Of a DNA stretch of 49,747 nt, positions 1 to 8,535 are shown one piece after another. A program made the translations under genes and the position numbers. The number at the start of each line of letters is the position of its first letter. Positions within the stretch are counted from its first letter, which is position 1. Origin of the DNA: Atopostipes sp043425375 (GTDB lineage: Bacteria > Bacillota > Bacilli > Lactobacillales > Carnobacteriaceae_A); NCBI GenBank assembly GCA_043425375.1, contig JBHWQC010000106.1, positions 1-49,747 of the forward strand. Direction: 5' to 3'. The notes beneath the pieces were generated by a model, which had not been told where the DNA came from, did no database searches, and worked only from the letters and a program-made list of their open reading frames with translations.

Positions 1-456
1 AAGCGTCCCGTACACTTTTAACCGCGAATCAAATTTTTGAACAATATTTTTGAATTTTCGGAAATTTCTTTGGGCTTGAGTAATCGGGTTGTCTGCGAGT
101 ACTTTATTGTTCAAGATGCAATCCCCATTTCTATAAACAAACTGGCCATCATAATGTTTAATCTCGAACATATGGGCACCTGCATTTGCTAAAAGCAGCA
201 TATCACACTCGAACTTACCGTTGTTGTTCAACCATATATTGCGAATCCCTTCCCAGTTACTATTTCCATAGCGTTTTAAGAAAGCTAGGACTTTCTCTTC
301 TCCGGCTAAACCTTTTTCCAAATTATTTAAATAAAAATCAGAAGAATACGGCTGGCGGACAACTAGTATTCGCTCAAGATCTATAAGTGTCGTTTGTTTC
401 GATGCCTCAAGTACTTTTTTAGTTTGCATAATTTTCAATAGTAACACTCCATCCAT
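1..456 (-). CDS. NERD-domain protein, 5' part (cut by window edge)
   Basis: An open frame of 152 codons runs from an ATG at 456 to the window edge with no stop, so the C-terminus is missing. The ATG follows AGGAAG by eight bases; a TTG at 438 with a GGATGGAG-like site is an alternative start. Residues about 48-130 look like a NERD (nuclease-related) domain: a GLAGEEKV helix, then FECDMLLL and the acidic/lysine strand MFEIKHYDGQF, where the family has D and ExK residues. The order and spacing match the second NERD protein at 47807-48853 (GERGEELL, FEMDVVLI, VFEVKNYTGRF), so the two are paralogues. The function of bacterial NERD proteins is poorly defined; a nuclease-like fold is inferred from the family. 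Reading the frame by hand is reliable, the biological role is unknown. Confidence 0.8.
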   Translation of the reverse strand, partial: MDGVLLLKIMQTKKVLEASKQTTLIDLERILVVRQPYSSDFYLNNLEKGLAGEEKVLAFLKRYGNSNWEGIRNIWLNNNGKFECDMLLLANAGAHMFEIKHYDGQFVYRNGDCILNNKVLADNPITQAQRNFRKFKNIVQKFDSRLKVYGTL

Positions 457-570
457 TAAATTTACTTCCTATATATATAATTACCCTTTTTTAATGAATT
501 TCGTTAAATTATTTTCTAATTTATTGAGATTTTTAAACGAATAGTTCTAATAGGTTGTTTCATCCGCATT

Positions 571-693
571 CATTCTGTTGAGACACGTCTTGACTTACCC
601 AAATTTAATTTCATTCCGTTGAGACCCCGCTTGACTTACCCAAATTTCGTTTCATTCCTTTGAGTAGTGCCTTGACGGAGCGAAATGTCCCTT
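571..693. repeat. Tandem array, 41-base period, three copies
   Basis: Units start at 571, 612 and 653 (CATTCTGTTGAGAC, CATTCCGTTGAGAC, CATTCCTTTGAGTA). The first two are close copies and both contain CTTGACTTACCCAAATTT; the third is degenerate after TTGAC. Within a unit GTTGAGA and TCTTGAC can pair with two G-T pairs around a four-base loop. The rest of the 457-767 gap holds AT-rich upstream sequence of the NERD gene and the clpP terminator. Confidence 0.75.
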
Positions 694-710
694 TTCTTTT
701 GAAAATGCAA

Positions 711-745
711 AAAAGCCTACTACTCTTTACAAGTAGTAAGCTTTT
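711..745 (-). terminator. Terminator downstream of clpP
   Basis: On the minus strand AAAAGC and ACTACT arms pair around a short loop and are followed by TTTTTTGC. It lies just past the clpP stop. Confidence 0.75.
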
Positions 746-767
746 CTCCTCATTAATAACTAATGGA

Positions 768-1367
768 TTAGTTATCGCCAATATTTTTGGAGTTGTCGAT
801 AATTTCATCGATTAGGCCATATTCTTTGGCTTGGTTTGCATCCATGAAGTTGTCACGATCGGTGTCTCGTTCAATGACTTCAATCGGCTGACCTGTTGCA
901 TCTGAAAGAATTTGGTTTAATTTTTCTTTAGTTTTTAAAATATGACGTGCGGCAATTTCAATTTCTGTCGCTTGGCCTTGGGCGCCGCCTAAAGGCTGGT
1001 GAATCATTATTTCGGCATTTGGTAAGGCGAAACGTTTTCCTTTTGTTCCTGCCGTGGCTAATAAACTTCCCATAGAAGCTGCCATTCCGATCACAATCGT
1101 TTGAACGTCTGCATTGACGAAGTTCATGGTATCAAAAATGGCCATTCCTGCCGTGACACTCCCACCGGGCGAGTTGATGTATAGGTAAATATCTTTATCT
1201 GGATCTTGAGCGTCTAAGAATAATAATTGCGCAACCACTGAGTTTGCGACATTATCATCAATTCCGCCACTCAACATAATAATACGGTCTTTTAACAGAC
1301 GCGAATAAATATCATAGGCGCGTTCACCGCGTGGGGATTGCTCAATAACTGTTGGTACTAAATTCAT
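768..1367 (-). CDS. clpP: ATP-dependent Clp protease proteolytic subunit ClpP
   Basis: Serine protease subunit that forms the two-ring chamber used by ClpC/ClpX/ClpE unfoldases to degrade misfolded and regulatory proteins in the cytoplasm. The catalytic triad is visible: Ser98 in GMAASMGS, His123 in MIHQPLGG and Asp172 in RDNFMDA. Length (199 aa) is normal for the family. The ATG is preceded by AGGAGG. It lies downstream of whiA, but has its own strong promoter with an overlapping CtsR-type operator, so heat and protein stress should induce it. No Clp ATPase gene is next to it, which is usual. Confidence 0.98.
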   Translation of the reverse strand: MNLVPTVIEQSPRGERAYDIYSRLLKDRIIMLSGGIDDNVANSVVAQLLFLDAQDPDKDIYLYINSPGGSVTAGMAIFDTMNFVNADVQTIVIGMAASMGSLLATAGTKGKRFALPNAEIMIHQPLGGAQGQATEIEIAARHILKTKEKLNQILSDATGQPIEVIERDTDRDNFMDANQAKEYGLIDEIIDNSKNIGDN

Positions 1368-1423
1368 GTAATTCCTCCTAATATTTCAAATCATTTCTAT
1401 TCGAATGCTTGATTACGTTCTTT

Positions 1424-1453
1424 ATTATAACTGGTAGGTCAGTAAAGGTCAAA
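1424..1453 (-). promoter_or_regulatory. clpP promoter with overlapping CtsR operator
   Basis: On the minus strand TTGACC (1452-1447) and TATAAT (1429-1424) are 17 bases apart. On the plus strand 1437-1453 reads GGTCAGT-AAA-GGTCAAA, matching the CtsR heptad repeat (RGTCAAA-NAN-RGTCAAA) at 12 of 14 heptad positions. The operator covers the -35 box, as expected for repression. Confidence 0.88.
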
Positions 1454-1469
1454 CATTACACTTCAATCT

Positions 1470-2414
1470 TTAACCTTTTACTGGCTGCTCTGCCAGCTCC
1501 TCAGCCATCTTTGTCATTTTACGCATGCGATGGTTGACGGCGCTTTTTGAAATTGGGTTTTCCGTTACCAACTCGCCTAATTCTTTTAAGCTGGCTTCTG
1601 GGTTCTCTAGCCGTAAAATGGCAATTTCTTGTATTTTATCAGGCAGCGCATTTAGCCCAATGACCTTATCAATGAATAAAATATCTTCAATTTGCTTGGT
1701 CGCCGCATTGACAGTCTTGTTCAAGTTGGCCTGCTCACAATTGACTAAACGATTGACGGAATTGCGCATATCGCGGACAATCCGGACATCTTCAAACTGG
1801 AACAGTCCATTATTGGCGCCAATAATCCCTAAGAAATCGGCAATTTTTTCTGCTTCTTTTAAATACGTCATAAAGCCGCCATTTTTACGTTCATGGGTTT
1901 TCGGGTTTAACTCAAAAGTGTCCATCATCTCAATAATGTCTTGATTCATCTCTATACTACTGGAATGGATTTCCAAATGATAGCTATTTGTTTCCGGACT
2001 ATTCACAGATCCCCTGGCTAAAAATGCGCCGCGCAGATAGGATTGAATTTTTTGCTCATTGTGTTTAATTTCACCGGGCAGGCTCTTTTCTTCAAGCATG
2101 GCTTCTAAGATATCCAACTCCGATAACACCTGTTTGGCTTCTTTATTCAGACGAATAAAATAAACGTTATTTTTATTTAATTTCATGCGGCGTCGCACAC
2201 TAATATCAGCTTTAATATCGAACAGTTTTTTAATCAAAGAAAAAATGCGCCGCGCAATAGCCGCGTTCTCTGTTTGAACGGTGACAAATATACTCGTTCC
2301 CACTTGATCAATCAAGCCATTCATTCGAATCAGGGCAGCCAGTTCTGCTTTCGCATGTTCGGGATGAACTTCCAGCATCGTTAATTCTTTTTTCACATCT
2401 GATGCAAAAGACAT
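1470..2414 (-). CDS. whiA: WhiA-family DNA-binding protein
   Basis: WhiA homologue of 314 aa. The family has an N-terminal LAGLIDADG-like fold without nuclease residues and a C-terminal helix-turn-helix (here about residues 225-305, including SLKELGELVTENPISKSAVN). In actinomycetes it controls sporulation; in Firmicutes it binds the nucleoid and affects division and chromosome segregation by a mechanism that is not settled. The ATG follows GGAGGTGA. It is the last gene of rapZ-yvcK-whiA, a conserved trio, and ends about 15 bases from the clpP operator with no terminator between, so some transcripts probably continue into clpP. Confidence 0.96.
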   Translation of the reverse strand: MSFASDVKKELTMLEVHPEHAKAELAALIRMNGLIDQVGTSIFVTVQTENAAIARRIFSLIKKLFDIKADISVRRRMKLNKNNVYFIRLNKEAKQVLSELDILEAMLEEKSLPGEIKHNEQKIQSYLRGAFLARGSVNSPETNSYHLEIHSSSIEMNQDIIEMMDTFELNPKTHERKNGGFMTYLKEAEKIADFLGIIGANNGLFQFEDVRIVRDMRNSVNRLVNCEQANLNKTVNAATKQIEDILFIDKVIGLNALPDKIQEIAILRLENPEASLKELGELVTENPISKSAVNHRMRKMTKMAEELAEQPVKG

Positions 2415-2446
2415 ACCCTCACCTCCTCTATACTTTCTTTGATTGG

Positions 2447-3460
2447 TTAGATTCTCACTTTTCGGTAGTTAAATGAAACCGCCCGCAGCAGTTCTTCCAC
2501 CACTTTATCGCCATCATGGTAAACGCCTTTGTCTGTCACATTTAAGAAATCATTGGAGATAATCATCGGCACACGGTCTTCCAAACCTTTAAAATGGTGC
2601 TCAACTTGGTATAAATACTCATCATTTGCGACTTTGGCGACATGCTCTTCGGGTACTTTGGCAATATTGACAAGCACGGTGTCCAAGAAATCTTTACCGA
2701 TATGTTTACACAAGACATCGACATGATCGGCATCCGTAAAGCCTTCCGTTTCACCCATTTGCGTCATAATATTGCAAATATACAAGACTTGTGCTTTTGT
2801 TTCCGTCAAGGCTTGCCCTACTTCGGGAATCATTAAAGTGGGCAGAATGCTCGTGTATAAGGAACCGGGCCCCAATACTACCATATCTGCATCCATAATC
2901 GATGACACCACTTTTTTTCCTGCTCTAGCCATCCCTTTTTTCTCATCGGCTGTCGAAACCGAGACATAGTCAATTGTTTTATCGGGACGCGCAATTTGCG
3001 ATTCGCCTGAACCAAGCGTCCCGTCGGTATAGCGTGCATGTAAAATTAACGGCTCTTCCGCCGCTGGATAAATATGCCCGTCCACATGCATCATTTTACA
3101 AAGCAGCTGAATGGCTTGATACATGCTGCCATGCATTTCAGAAGTGGCCAGGATAATTAAGTTTCCCAGTGAATGGCCATCAAGCGATTTGTCTTCGGAT
3201 TGAAAGCGGTATTGGAAAATGTTTTTTTGAATATTTGGAATATCGCTCAGCGACACCAATACATTGCGAATATCTCCTGGCGGGACGGTGTTAAACATTT
3301 TACGCAAGGCACCGCTGCTGCCCCCGTCATCTGCTACGGTCACAATTGCCGTTACATCGGCATCTTTTTCTTTTAAACTGCTGAGGATGACCGGCAAACC
3401 CGTCCCTCCGCCGATTACCGTAATTTTAGGTCGGCTTCTTTTTGGTCGATAAATTTTCAT
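2447..3460 (-). CDS. yvcK: YvcK/CofD-like gluconeogenesis factor
   Basis: Member of the CofD-like family, 337 aa. In Bacillus and Listeria YvcK binds UDP-GlcNAc and is needed for envelope integrity and growth on gluconeogenic carbon. Visible motifs are the N-terminal VIGGGTGLPVI nucleotide-binding loop, VADDGGSSG, PPGDIRN and HSLGNLIILA. The start overlaps the rapZ stop by four bases (ATGA), so the two are translationally coupled. The N-terminus has about nine extra basic residues before the core compared with the shortest homologues. Confidence 0.96.
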   Translation of the reverse strand: MKIYRPKRSRPKITVIGGGTGLPVILSSLKEKDADVTAIVTVADDGGSSGALRKMFNTVPPGDIRNVLVSLSDIPNIQKNIFQYRFQSEDKSLDGHSLGNLIILATSEMHGSMYQAIQLLCKMMHVDGHIYPAAEEPLILHARYTDGTLGSGESQIARPDKTIDYVSVSTADEKKGMARAGKKVVSSIMDADMVVLGPGSLYTSILPTLMIPEVGQALTETKAQVLYICNIMTQMGETEGFTDADHVDVLCKHIGKDFLDTVLVNIAKVPEEHVAKVANDEYLYQVEHHFKGLEDRVPMIISNDFLNVTDKGVYHDGDKVVEELLRAVSFNYRKVRI

Positions 3461-4344
3461 GAGTTCACCTTCGATTCTTTTACCACATCAATGTCACGAT
3501 GCGTCACATTTACATTATACCCATCTGCTTCAATTTGCTTCGCTATTCGTTCAACCAGGGCCACGGATCGATGGTGGCCTCCTGTGCAGCCAACCGCAAT
3601 GGTTAAGCTGCTTTTTCCTTCGCGTCGGTAGCCGGGCAGAGAGAATTCAATCAAATCCATAAATTTGGTATAAAATTCTTCTGTTTCTGCTTGGTTCATG
3701 ACATAGTCATAAACCGGCTTGTCGGTTCCTCTTAAATCCCGTAATTCTTCATCATAGTAAGGGTTTGGCAAAAAACGCACATCCATCGCAATATCAGCAT
3801 CAATAGGCAAGCCATTTTTAAAGCCAAACGATACCAATTCCACTCTAAAAGGCTGTACTTTTGAAGAGCTGAATTCTTCCATCAATTGTCTTCTTAATTC
3901 TCTTGGCGTCGTTTCAGTCGTATCAATATAAACGTTTGAACGCATGCGAATTTTTCCTAAAAATTCCCGTTCCTGGCGGATACCTTCGATTGTCCGACCT
4001 TGCTTCGCTAATGGGTGTGAGCGTCTGGACTCTTTATAGCGAGAAACCAATTCTTCATCTGTCGCATCCAAAAAAAGTGTCCGACTTTCAATTGATGTTT
4101 TGGTGTCGACATATTGCAGGGCTTCATAAATTTCTTCAAAAAATAATTGCGAGCGCAGATCCATCACCAGCGCTAACTTTTCTACTTTTTGTGAATTTTG
4201 AACCAATTGTAAGAATGTTTTAATTAAGTTTGGAGGCATGTTATCAATACAGTAATAACCCATATCCTCAAAACTTTGGACCGCTACTGTTTTGCCGGCT
4301 CCACTCATTCCAGTAATAATGACAAGATCTAATTTGTTCGCCAT
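3457..4344 (-). CDS. rapZ: RNase adapter / nucleotide-binding protein RapZ
   Basis: P-loop protein of about 295 aa. In E. coli RapZ guides RNase E to a small RNA controlling glucosamine-6-phosphate synthesis; in Firmicutes the role is less clear but it pairs with YvcK. The Walker A loop is GMSGAGKT near the N-terminus, and the C-terminal domain carries IAVGCTGGHHRSVAL. The frame is open to 4386, but the ATG at 4344 has GGAGG nine bases upstream and begins directly with the conserved MANKLDLVIITGMSG core, so this start is preferred. First gene of the rapZ-yvcK-whiA operon. Confidence 0.95.
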   Translation of the reverse strand: MANKLDLVIITGMSGAGKTVAVQSFEDMGYYCIDNMPPNLIKTFLQLVQNSQKVEKLALVMDLRSQLFFEEIYEALQYVDTKTSIESRTLFLDATDEELVSRYKESRRSHPLAKQGRTIEGIRQEREFLGKIRMRSNVYIDTTETTPRELRRQLMEEFSSSKVQPFRVELVSFGFKNGLPIDADIAMDVRFLPNPYYDEELRDLRGTDKPVYDYVMNQAETEEFYTKFMDLIEFSLPGYRREGKSSLTIAVGCTGGHHRSVALVERIAKQIEADGYNVNVTHRDIDVVKESKVNS

Positions 4345-4447
4345 TTTATAACTCCTCCATCGGATTCCTATGCGTTTTTTCTTCATGCATTATCATAACA
4401 CACCCGGGCGTGTCATGATATGCTTTTTGGTAAAATTTTCCAAACAA

Positions 4448-4489
4448 ATAAACTTGCATTCGCTTATTTGCCAAGCGATGCAAGTTTAT
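4448..4489 (-). terminator. Terminator downstream of pgcA
   Basis: Long stem made of ATAAACTTGCAT and its complement, extended by CGCTT/AAGCG with one bulge. On the minus strand it is followed by TTGTTTGGAAAATTTT. It separates pgcA from the rapZ operon. Confidence 0.75.
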
Positions 4490-4512
4490 CTGTTTTATTC
4501 AGTGATTTTTCT

Positions 4513-6234
4513 TTAGTTGATCAGCTCATTAATCGTCTCTTCAAAAGCGATAACTTTTTGATCGACTTCTTCTTGCGTATCAGCGACAGCGCCGATATAA
4601 AATTTAATTTTCGGCTCTGTACCGGAAGGACGAGCGGCAATCCAGCTGCCGTCTTCCAAGTAATATTTCAACACATCCGCTTGATCAAAGTCTAATGTTG
4701 ATGTGTCTCCTTTGGCATCCGTTAAAGTACCATTCAAGTAGTCTTCAACATCTGTGACCTCTACCTCACCAAAAGATGTCGGGCTTTCTTCGCGTAAGCC
4801 TTTCATCACTTGCTTGATTTTTTCTGCTCCTTCAATTCCGCTCATGGTAATGGAAATGGTTTTTTCCTTAAAGTAGCCATACTCTTCAAACAGTTCTTGC
4901 AGGCCATCGTAGCAAGTCATGTCCTGTTCTTTGTAGTAGGCGGCTAATTCTGCGATTAAAATCAGCGCTTGAATGGCATCTTTATCGCGTACGAAAGGCT
5001 TGACCAAGTAGCCGTAACTTTCTTCAAACCCAAATAAGAAAGATTTGTCGCCAGTCTCTTCATATTCTTTAATCTTCTCTGCGATAAATTTGAAGCCGGT
5101 TAAGACATTGACGGTATCGACGCCATAGTTTTCAGCAATCTTTGTCGGCATTTCACTGGAAACAATCGATTTAAGAACCACGCCATTTTCCGGAAGCCTG
5201 TCTTGCTTTTTATACGCTTGCAGCAAGTAATTGATCATTAACGCCGCAATTTGGTTGCCGGTTAAGACTTGGTATTCGCCGTTGTCTAGAAGAGTCGCCA
5301 TTCCTAGACGGTCCGCATCTGGGTCTGTTGCGATTAAGACTTCTGCCCCAATTTCTTTTCCAAGTTTAATCGATAACTCAAACGCATCCGGATCCTCTGG
5401 ATTGGGTGATTTTACAGTTGTAAAATCTGGATCGGCTTTCGCTTGACTCGGTTCCAGCGTGACATTTTTGAAGCCGGCATTTTCAAGCGCCCGTGAGCCA
5501 ATCATCGTGGCAGTCCCGTGGAGCGGTGAGAACACAATGTTTAACTCACTGTTTCGCTCAATGAGGTCTTTGTCAATATTGACGGTTTTTAACTCTTCCA
5601 AGTAGGCCTCATCGACTTCAGCGCCCACCATTTCAAGTAAACCTTGCTCTTCCAGCTCAGTTTTTTCGGCCACTTCGATTTCTAAAATGTTTTCAACAGA
5701 GCGGACGTACTCGGTCAGCTCATCGGCTTGCGCCGGCGGGAATTGACCGCCGTCTGCGCCGTAGACTTTGTAGCCGTTGTACTCTGGCGGATTATGCGAG
5801 GCCGTCATCATGATGCCCGCAAATGTGCCTAGGTGACGCACCGCAAAAGACAGCTCTGGTGTAGTGCGCAGGCTTTCAAATAAATACGTTTTAATGCCGT
5901 GCGCCCCTAAAGTTTTGGCAGCTTCCAGTGAAAATTCCGGCGATTTGTGACGAGAATCGTAGGCGATCACCACGCCGCGATTTTTCGCGTCTTCTCCATT
6001 GGCTTCAATAAACTTTGCGAGCCCTTCTGTGGCTTGACGCACGATGTATGTATTCATGCGGTTCGTGCCCGCGCCGATTACACCACGCATCCCAGCCGTT
6101 CCAAATTCTAAATTGGTATAGAAGGCATCTTCTAATGCGACTTGGTCTTCTTCGATAGACTCTAGGTTTTCTCTCATCTCTTCGTCTAATCCTTCAAAAC
6201 TTTTCCACGTGTCATAGGTCTTCTCCCAGCTCAT
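4513..6234 (-). CDS. pgcA: Phosphoglucomutase / phosphomannomutase
   Basis: Alpha-D-phosphohexomutase of 573 aa that interconverts glucose 6-phosphate and glucose 1-phosphate, feeding UDP-glucose for teichoic acid, glycolipid and polysaccharide synthesis. The phosphoserine loop is TASHNPP with Ser146, the metal site is DPDADRLG, the sugar loop is FGFEESYGY, and the phosphate-binding loop is ARPSGTEPKIKFY near the C-terminus. Length fits the PgcA/YhxB subgroup. It has its own promoter and terminator and is monocistronic. Confidence 0.95.
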   Translation of the reverse strand: MSWEKTYDTWKSFEGLDEEMRENLESIEEDQVALEDAFYTNLEFGTAGMRGVIGAGTNRMNTYIVRQATEGLAKFIEANGEDAKNRGVVIAYDSRHKSPEFSLEAAKTLGAHGIKTYLFESLRTTPELSFAVRHLGTFAGIMMTASHNPPEYNGYKVYGADGGQFPPAQADELTEYVRSVENILEIEVAEKTELEEQGLLEMVGAEVDEAYLEELKTVNIDKDLIERNSELNIVFSPLHGTATMIGSRALENAGFKNVTLEPSQAKADPDFTTVKSPNPEDPDAFELSIKLGKEIGAEVLIATDPDADRLGMATLLDNGEYQVLTGNQIAALMINYLLQAYKKQDRLPENGVVLKSIVSSEMPTKIAENYGVDTVNVLTGFKFIAEKIKEYEETGDKSFLFGFEESYGYLVKPFVRDKDAIQALILIAELAAYYKEQDMTCYDGLQELFEEYGYFKEKTISITMSGIEGAEKIKQVMKGLREESPTSFGEVEVTDVEDYLNGTLTDAKGDTSTLDFDQADVLKYYLEDGSWIAARPSGTEPKIKFYIGAVADTQEEVDQKVIAFEETINELIN

Positions 6235-6271
6235 TGCAATCCCTCTTTCTGTTGTTTTTTCTATTGTATCT

Positions 6272-6280
6272 ATTATAGCA
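6272..6280 (-). promoter_or_regulatory. pgcA extended -10 promoter
   Basis: TGCTATAAT on the minus strand, an extended -10 (TGnTATAAT), 38 bases before the pgcA ATG. No good -35 box is seen at 16-18 bases. Confidence 0.6.
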
Positions 6281-6372
6281 TGTATTTGTGAATAGTCCCT
6301 TTAATAAGGGGTGGGATTTTATGAATTCATACCGCTGGCAGCTGTTTTATCGAACCCAAAAGCCTAATCCAT

Positions 6373-6405
6373 AAAAAAGCATCCCTCACTCAATAAGGAT
6401 GCTTT
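6373..6405 (-). terminator. Terminator downstream of trxB
   Basis: AAAGCATCC and GGATGCTTT pair around a 12-base loop; on the minus strand the stem runs into TTTTTT. It ends the hprK-lgt-gpsA-trxB block. Confidence 0.85.
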
Positions 6406-6420
6406 CAAACTCATTCGTAT

Positions 6421-7380
6421 TTATTTAATAAACGCGAGTTCTTCTTTCAATGACTCGACATATTTATAAGCGGCATCGCCAGCGATTGAGCCGTCTCCGA
6501 CTGCGGTGGCGACTTGACGCAAGACAGTTTTTCGGACATCACCGACTGCGAAAATTCCAGGTACACTTGTCTGCATATTCTCGTCCGTTACAATCCAGCC
6601 TTCTTCATCGGTAATATCTAAATCAAGAAAGGCTTTTGTATTCGGCAATAAACCGATATAGATAAAGACCCCATCTACCTCTAATTCAGACGTTTCACCT
6701 GTCTTCACATTTCGTAATTGAAGCGACTTGACATTCATATCGCCCTCAATTTCTTCCACGACCGTATCCCATATAAAGTTTACTTTATCGTTGGCAAAGG
6801 CGCGGTCCTGTAAAATCTTTTGTGCACGTAACTCATCGCGACGGTGAATAATGGTCACTTCACTGGCGAATTGGGTCAAATACGTGCCTTCTTCCACGGC
6901 TGAATCGCCGCCACCAATGACGGCAAGCGGACGATCGCGGAAAAAGGCGCCATCGCACACGGCACAATAAGAAACGCCGCGACCGTTTAATGTGTCTTCA
7001 CCCGGGATACCGATTTTTTTATGCTCAGCGCCTGTAGAAATAACGACAGAACGGGTTTTAAATATTTTATTGGATGTGATAACTTGTTTGTATTCTTTGC
7101 CGTCAATAATTTGACGGACATCGCCAAAAGTATATTCAGCGCCAAATTGCGTAGCCCCTTCATACATTTTAGCTGCTAAGTCCGGACCTTTAATGGATTT
7201 GAAACCGGCATAGTTTTCCACCTCAGCTGTATTGATCAACTGGCCGCCTGGCGCGCCGCGCTCAAGGATCAACGTGGATAAATTTGAGCGGGAGGCATAT
7301 AAGGCAGCAGTCATTCCACCTGGTCCAGCCCCAATGACAATGACATCATATATTTTATCTTGAAGTTCTTTTTCCATCAT
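6421..7380 (-). CDS. trxB: Thioredoxin-disulfide reductase
   Basis: FAD flavoenzyme, 319 aa, that reduces thioredoxin with NADPH in the cytoplasm. The FAD loop is VIGAGPGGM (about 15-23), the redox pair is CAVC (Cys139, Cys142), the NADPH-binding loop is VIGGGDSAVEE, and the C-terminal FAD motif is GIFAVGDVR. Two ATG codons start the frame side by side behind AAGGAAG. It follows gpsA but also has its own promoter. Confidence 0.98.
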   Translation of the reverse strand: MMEKELQDKIYDVIVIGAGPGGMTAALYASRSNLSTLILERGAPGGQLINTAEVENYAGFKSIKGPDLAAKMYEGATQFGAEYTFGDVRQIIDGKEYKQVITSNKIFKTRSVVISTGAEHKKIGIPGEDTLNGRGVSYCAVCDGAFFRDRPLAVIGGGDSAVEEGTYLTQFASEVTIIHRRDELRAQKILQDRAFANDKVNFIWDTVVEEIEGDMNVKSLQLRNVKTGETSELEVDGVFIYIGLLPNTKAFLDLDITDEEGWIVTDENMQTSVPGIFAVGDVRKTVLRQVATAVGDGSIAGDAAYKYVESLKEELAFIK

Positions 7381-7424
7381 TTTTAATCTTCCTTACACAT
7401 GAAATAATTCTCGTTAACTTTTTT

Positions 7425-7454
7425 ATTATAGAGCGTTTATTGAACCCTGGCCAA
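7425..7454 (-). promoter_or_regulatory. trxB promoter
   Basis: On the minus strand TTGGCC (7454-7449) and TATAAT (7430-7425) are 18 bases apart, in the gap between gpsA and trxB. Confidence 0.6.
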
Positions 7455-7474
7455 TATTTCGCTTGGCACACCCT

Positions 7475-8494
7475 CTATTCAGCTTTTCCTTTGCGACGCA
7501 TTAAATTCACGACCGCATCTTCGACATCAACGTCTTCGTAGACCACTTTATAAATCGCTTGGGTGATCGGCATTTCGATGCCGCGCACTTCCGCCAATTC
7601 TTTGGCCGCAATCACGGTGGAAAGCCCTTCAATGGCCATGCCCACGCTGTCTTGGATTTCGTCCAGCTTGCGCCCTTCACCGATCATTTTACCGGCTTGC
7701 CAGTTTCTAGAATGAGGACTGGTACAGGTGACAATCAAATCGCCCACCCCGCTGAGACCCATAAAGGTTTCGGCTTCTGCACCAAGGGCCACTCCAAGCC
7801 TCGCAATTTCAGCTGAGCCGCGGGTCACTAAAGCGGCAATGGCGTTGTCGCCGTAGCCTAAACCGTTCAAGGCCCCGGCGCCCAGCGCGATAATATTTTT
7901 CAGCGCTGCACCAAGCTCGACTCCTATGATATCATCATTTCGGTACACACGGAAGTAGTCATTCATAAATAATGCTTGCACTTTTTCTGCCGCTTTTGTG
8001 TTTTCACTTGCCGAAGTGACACTGGTTAAGTCTTGCACCGCGACTTCTTCAGCGTGACTTGGACCTGACAAGACCACAATCGCCGACCGTTTCTCTTCGT
8101 CAATTTCTTCCGCTAATACTTCAGAAATGCGATTATACGTTTTCTGCTCCAACCCTTTTGAGGCATGGATAAATAATTTGGGTGCTTGTACAAGTTTATT
8201 TAATTGTTTGGCCACACTGCGGATCCCAACGGTTGGAATCACGAGCAACACAATCTTTCGGTCCGAAATAGCTTCTTTTAAATCCGTCGTACCGGTGATG
8301 GTCGTTGGCAAAGTAATTTCTTTTAAATACCGCTTATTTGTATGGTGTTGATTAATTTCTTCAATAATCGCTGCGTCTTTTGGGCGCGACCACATCTTCA
8401 CATCATGCCCATTTTCCGCGAGTACTTTAGCCAACGCCGTCCCCCACGACCCGGCTCCTAATACTGCAATTTTTTCTTGTGTTTGTTCACTCAT
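7475..8494 (-). CDS. gpsA: Glycerol-3-phosphate dehydrogenase [NAD(P)+]
   Basis: Makes sn-glycerol 3-phosphate from dihydroxyacetone phosphate for membrane lipid and lipoteichoic acid synthesis. It has 339 aa, the usual size. The nucleotide-binding motif is VLGAGSWGTALA near residue 12, and the catalytic lysine sits in GAALKNIIALGAG. ATG follows GAGGAGG. It sits between lgt and trxB, the common Lactobacillales order. Confidence 0.98.
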   Translation of the reverse strand: MSEQTQEKIAVLGAGSWGTALAKVLAENGHDVKMWSRPKDAAIIEEINQHHTNKRYLKEITLPTTITGTTDLKEAISDRKIVLLVIPTVGIRSVAKQLNKLVQAPKLFIHASKGLEQKTYNRISEVLAEEIDEEKRSAIVVLSGPSHAEEVAVQDLTSVTSASENTKAAEKVQALFMNDYFRVYRNDDIIGVELGAALKNIIALGAGALNGLGYGDNAIAALVTRGSAEIARLGVALGAEAETFMGLSGVGDLIVTCTSPHSRNWQAGKMIGEGRKLDEIQDSVGMAIEGLSTVIAAKELAEVRGIEMPITQAIYKVVYEDVDVEDAVVNLMRRKGKAE

Positions 8495-8535
8495 TTAAAT
8501 AGCCTCCTCATTCCAAAATTTGATAACACAAGTCC

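Noticed and set aside
571..693. CRISPR array
   Set aside because: There are no constant repeats separated by unique spacers; whole 41-base units are repeated imperfectly, and no cas genes are near.
611..808. Small frame between the NERD gene and clpP
   Set aside because: It crosses the repeat array, the terminator and the clpP 3' end out of frame and has no ribosome site.
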